From Mariprofundaceae bacterium (lineage in GTDB: Bacteria > Pseudomonadota > Zetaproteobacteria > Mariprofundales > Mariprofundaceae), in assembly GCA_027075825.1 (NCBI GenBank), contig JALSZZ010000022.1:1-5765 (forward strand): a DNA stretch of 5,765 nucleotides, written 5' to 3'. Below are positions 3,864-5,765 of the stretch, piece by piece. The translations under genes were made by a program, and so were the position numbers. The stretch's first letter is position 1. Every line of letters starts with the position of its first letter. Under the pieces are notes generated by a model, which ran no database searches, was not told the DNA's origin, and saw nothing but the letters and a program-made list of their open reading frames with translations.

Positions 3864-5765
3864 GTGGCTGAACAGGCTGATACCTCTCCCGACAACGAAC
3901 AGGAGGTCATGAAAACCCTCCGCGAACTGATCGTCGGCCCCGAGAAAGAAAAGATTGAACACATCGAGCACAAAATCACCGAGATTGCCCATCCGGTGGC
4001 AACGGTGGAAGATGTGGCGCGCTCATTGCCTGAGGCTATTCGGCTGCGCATCACGCAGGATGAGAGTCTTCAGCATGCCTTGCAGCCGGTGACCGAACAG
4101 GCTATTCAGCAATCAGTCCGCAACAACCCCAAACCTTTGTCCGATGCACTGTTCCCCATCATGGGGCCGGCCATCCGTCGCTCGATCAATCACACCATCA
4201 GCGCCATGCTGCAATCGATGAATCAGGCGATGGAGCATTCCTTTTCCATTCGCGGCCTGCGCTGGCGCATTGAAGCTATGCGTACCGGCAAGAGCTTTGC
4301 TGAAGTGGTAATGTTGCATACGCTGGTGTATCGGGTGGAGCAGGCATTCATTATTCACCGGGAAAGCGGCCTGCTTATTGCCCATCTGGCCACCGAGCCG
4401 GAGATGGAAGAAGATGCCGACCTTATTTCGTCTATGCTGACAGCGGTGCGCGATTTTGTCCGCGACTCGTTTTCACCTGATGCCCAGGCCGATATTGAAA
4501 ACCTGCGCATGGGCGAATTGCAGCTGTTGATTGATCAGGCACCGGATGTCACATTGGTGCTGGTTTGCCGGGGAACCGTGCCACAGGAATTGCATGCATT
4601 GATGGATGAACGCCTGGAAGCCTTGCAGCGCGAATATGGCCGGGCATTTGCCAGTTTTGATGGCGATACTTCCGCCTTTATCGGCATCAAGGATACGCTG
4701 CGTCCATTAATGGTCTCTGAGCGTCAGGATCAGGAGAAAAAAAGCGCGGTGCCGGTGCGCGCCCTCATCGTGCTCGGCTTGCTGTTCTGTGGCATAGCTG
4801 GCTGGCTGGGTTATCAGAGCTGGCTGAACTCGCTGTGGCATGGCTATGTGGATCGCCTGCGTGTAACGCCGGGTGTGGCGGTATTGCATGCGGCCAAAGA
4901 GCATGGGCATTATGTGCTGCACGGCCTGCTGGATGCACAGGCGATGGAACCACGCAATCTGCTGCCGGCGCGACTACCCGTGGAAAAAGTAGAAATGCAC
5001 TGGCGGCCTTATCTGTCGTTAGAGGATGAGATAATTCTTCGGCGAGCTGTTGCCATGCTGAATCCACCGGCAGAAGTAACGCTGACGGTTCACGATGGCG
5101 TATTGCAGGCCAGAGGCGCAGCGCCGGAAAAATGGATTGACCTGATCAACGAAAAAGGCATGCAGGTTCCCGGTGTCCGACAAACCGATATTCAGTTGCG
5201 CAATATGGATCTGGAGCCGTTACCAGACAAAATTCAGCGCCTGCTGCAACCACCGGCAACTGTTCAGTTACTGCTTGATGGCCTGAAGTTGCGCGCTGAA
5301 GGCCAGGCCACCGAAAGCTGGCTGGCGCATGCCCGGCAAGCAGTGGAAACCGACATTCCTGAGTTGACCAGTTATGATGATAGCCAGGTGGTTGCCGTTG
5401 ATTCTCCTGCCTATCTGCTGGCACTGGCCAGGGCCAGCCTGAAACCACCGGCCAGCGTTACCTTGCAGGTGGATAAAAACCGGGTACTGCATGTGACAGG
5501 CGAGGCCCTGACGGCATGGTTATCTGCCGCCCGGCAGGAAGCTGCTGACATTCCTTATCTGGCCTCAATGAACACGCGCAAACTGGTGCTGCTTGATTCC
5601 CCTGCGCATATCCGTCAACTGGCGATCAAACGCCTGAGGCCACCAGCCAGCGTTTCGCTGAGAGTCAGTGATGCGCTGGTGTTGTCGGCACACGGAGAAG
5701 CCAGTAATGCCTGGATTGCCCGCGCCCGCAAGCGCGCCAAAACCATTCCCTACGTCAAAGCCTAT
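3864..5765 (+). CDS. Large OmpA-family-type inner-membrane/envelope protein, 3' truncated by the window edge
   Basis: The frame stays open from GTG 3864 to the window end, giving 634 residues and no stop. Residues about 17-290 are a soluble region with blocks typical of large proteins annotated as OmpA family: LRELIVGPE (19-27), SLPEAIRLR (54-62), LFPIMGPAIRRSI (96-108), and the run from GLRWR (131-135) through RTGKSFAEVV and YRVEQAFIIHRESG (to 169), then DFVRDSF. The part after 150 could be a longin/roadblock-like fold, a guess from pattern. One hydrophobic helix lies at about 299-317 (ALIVLGLLFCGIAGWLGY), so the N-terminus should be cytoplasmic and the rest periplasmic. About five 65-residue BON-like repeats follow. 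An OmpA peptidoglycan-binding domain beyond the edge is expected but not seen. The ATG at 3909 (codon 16) has AGGAGGT only one base away, too close, so GTG 3864 is preferred. Family assignment is from memory of the conserved blocks. Confidence 0.82.
   Translation, partial: MAEQADTSPDNEQEVMKTLRELIVGPEKEKIEHIEHKITEIAHPVATVEDVARSLPEAIRLRITQDESLQHALQPVTEQAIQQSVRNNPKPLSDALFPIMGPAIRRSINHTISAMLQSMNQAMEHSFSIRGLRWRIEAMRTGKSFAEVVMLHTLVYRVEQAFIIHRESGLLIAHLATEPEMEEDADLISSMLTAVRDFVRDSFSPDAQADIENLRMGELQLLIDQAPDVTLVLVCRGTVPQELHALMDERLEALQREYGRAFASFDGDTSAFIGIKDTLRPLMVSERQDQEKKSAVPVRALIVLGLLFCGIAGWLGYQSWLNSLWHGYVDRLRVTPGVAVLHAAKEHGHYVLHGLLDAQAMEPRNLLPARLPVEKVEMHWRPYLSLEDEIILRRAVAMLNPPAEVTLTVHDGVLQARGAAPEKWIDLINEKGMQVPGVRQTDIQLRNMDLEPLPDKIQRLLQPPATVQLLLDGLKLRAEGQATESWLAHARQAVETDIPELTSYDDSQVVAVDSPAYLLALARASLKPPASVTLQVDKNRVLHVTGEALTAWLSAARQEAADIPYLASMNTRKLVLLDSPAHIRQLAIKRLRPPASVSLRVSDALVLSAHGEASNAWIARARKRAKTIPYVKAY
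4857..5765 (+). repeat. BON-like ~65-residue repeats in the periplasmic part of the OmpA-family protein
   Basis: Units begin at protein residues 399, 461, 526 and 591, each marked by L-x-P-P-A-x-V: LNPPAEV, LQPPATV, LKPPASV and LRPPASV. The intervals are 62, 65 and 65 residues. A degenerate earlier unit starts near residue 332 with LRVTPGVAV. Within units the pattern is PPASVxLxV, a strand ending in G-E/Q-A, a helix with W(L/I)xxAR, then IPYL or similar, a strand, and a helix leading to the next unit. This helix-strand-strand-helix-strand order resembles the BON domain, which occurs in envelope proteins including some OmpA-like ones. The last unit is cut by the window edge. Confidence 0.8.

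Noticed and set aside
3909..3911. Alternative ATG start for the membrane-protein gene
   Set aside because: AGGAGGT at 3901-3907 is a perfect ribosome binding sequence but leaves only one base before the ATG, too close for normal initiation. GTG at 3864 keeps a slightly longer N-terminus and is preferred, though not proven.
3503..4054. Minus-strand open frame of 183 codons
   Set aside because: It spans the end of the coiled-coil gene and the start of the OmpA-family gene. Both + strand frames show recognisable family motifs here, and the antisense product does not.
4113..5492. Several open frames on either strand inside the large membrane-protein gene
   Set aside because: All are shadows of a continuous + strand frame with conserved blocks, a membrane helix and protein-level repeats. 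The short + strand frame at 4835-5029 is rich in Cys/Gly/Ala and lies in another frame of that gene.

Overview
The window looks like proteobacterial chromosome: moderate GC (about half, judged by eye), ATG/GTG starts, Shine-Dalgarno sites and tight same-strand spacing. The gene families would fit a beta- or gammaproteobacterium. Something like Nitrosomonas is my guess, and I cannot confirm a genus. Every gene I can support is on the + strand. I found no RNA genes, CRISPR array, insertion-sequence ends, or convincing promoter or terminator.

Layout. Positions 3-146 are open and may be the last 47 codons of an unrecognised upstream gene. Positions 171-2837 hold three tandem, nearly identical genes of the Rpn / PDDEXK_2 family (recombination-promoting nuclease / putative transposase). 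They are separated by two identical 18-base spacers, each carrying a ribosome binding site. The copies differ mainly in the number of a 12-base in-frame repeat encoding Gly-Arg-Glu-Glu: four, two and one. Positions 2840-2996 hold a decayed, frameshifted C-terminal fragment of a fourth, older copy.

After the array, with a good ribosome binding site, comes a 263-residue cytoplasmic coiled-coil protein (3020-3811). After a 52-base gap a large gene starts with GTG at 3864 and runs off the window (634 codons seen). Its product has a conserved N-terminal cytoplasmic region of about 290 residues, one membrane helix, and then at least four, probably five, repeats of about 65 residues that look BON-like. 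This matches large 'OmpA family' envelope proteins, whose OmpA peptidoglycan-binding domain would lie beyond the window edge.

How the genes may work together. The coiled-coil gene and the large membrane gene look like a conserved two-gene envelope module, with one partner in the cytoplasm and one spanning the inner membrane. The Rpn array lies directly upstream and may be co-transcribed, but I see no functional link. The spacer between the Rpn copies resembles the ribosome binding site of the coiled-coil gene, which suggests that an ancestral rpn gene already sat next to this module and was amplified in place. The most notable points are the repeat-length ladder, the mosaic pattern of silent differences among the copies, the decayed fourth copy, and the unusual architecture of the membrane protein.
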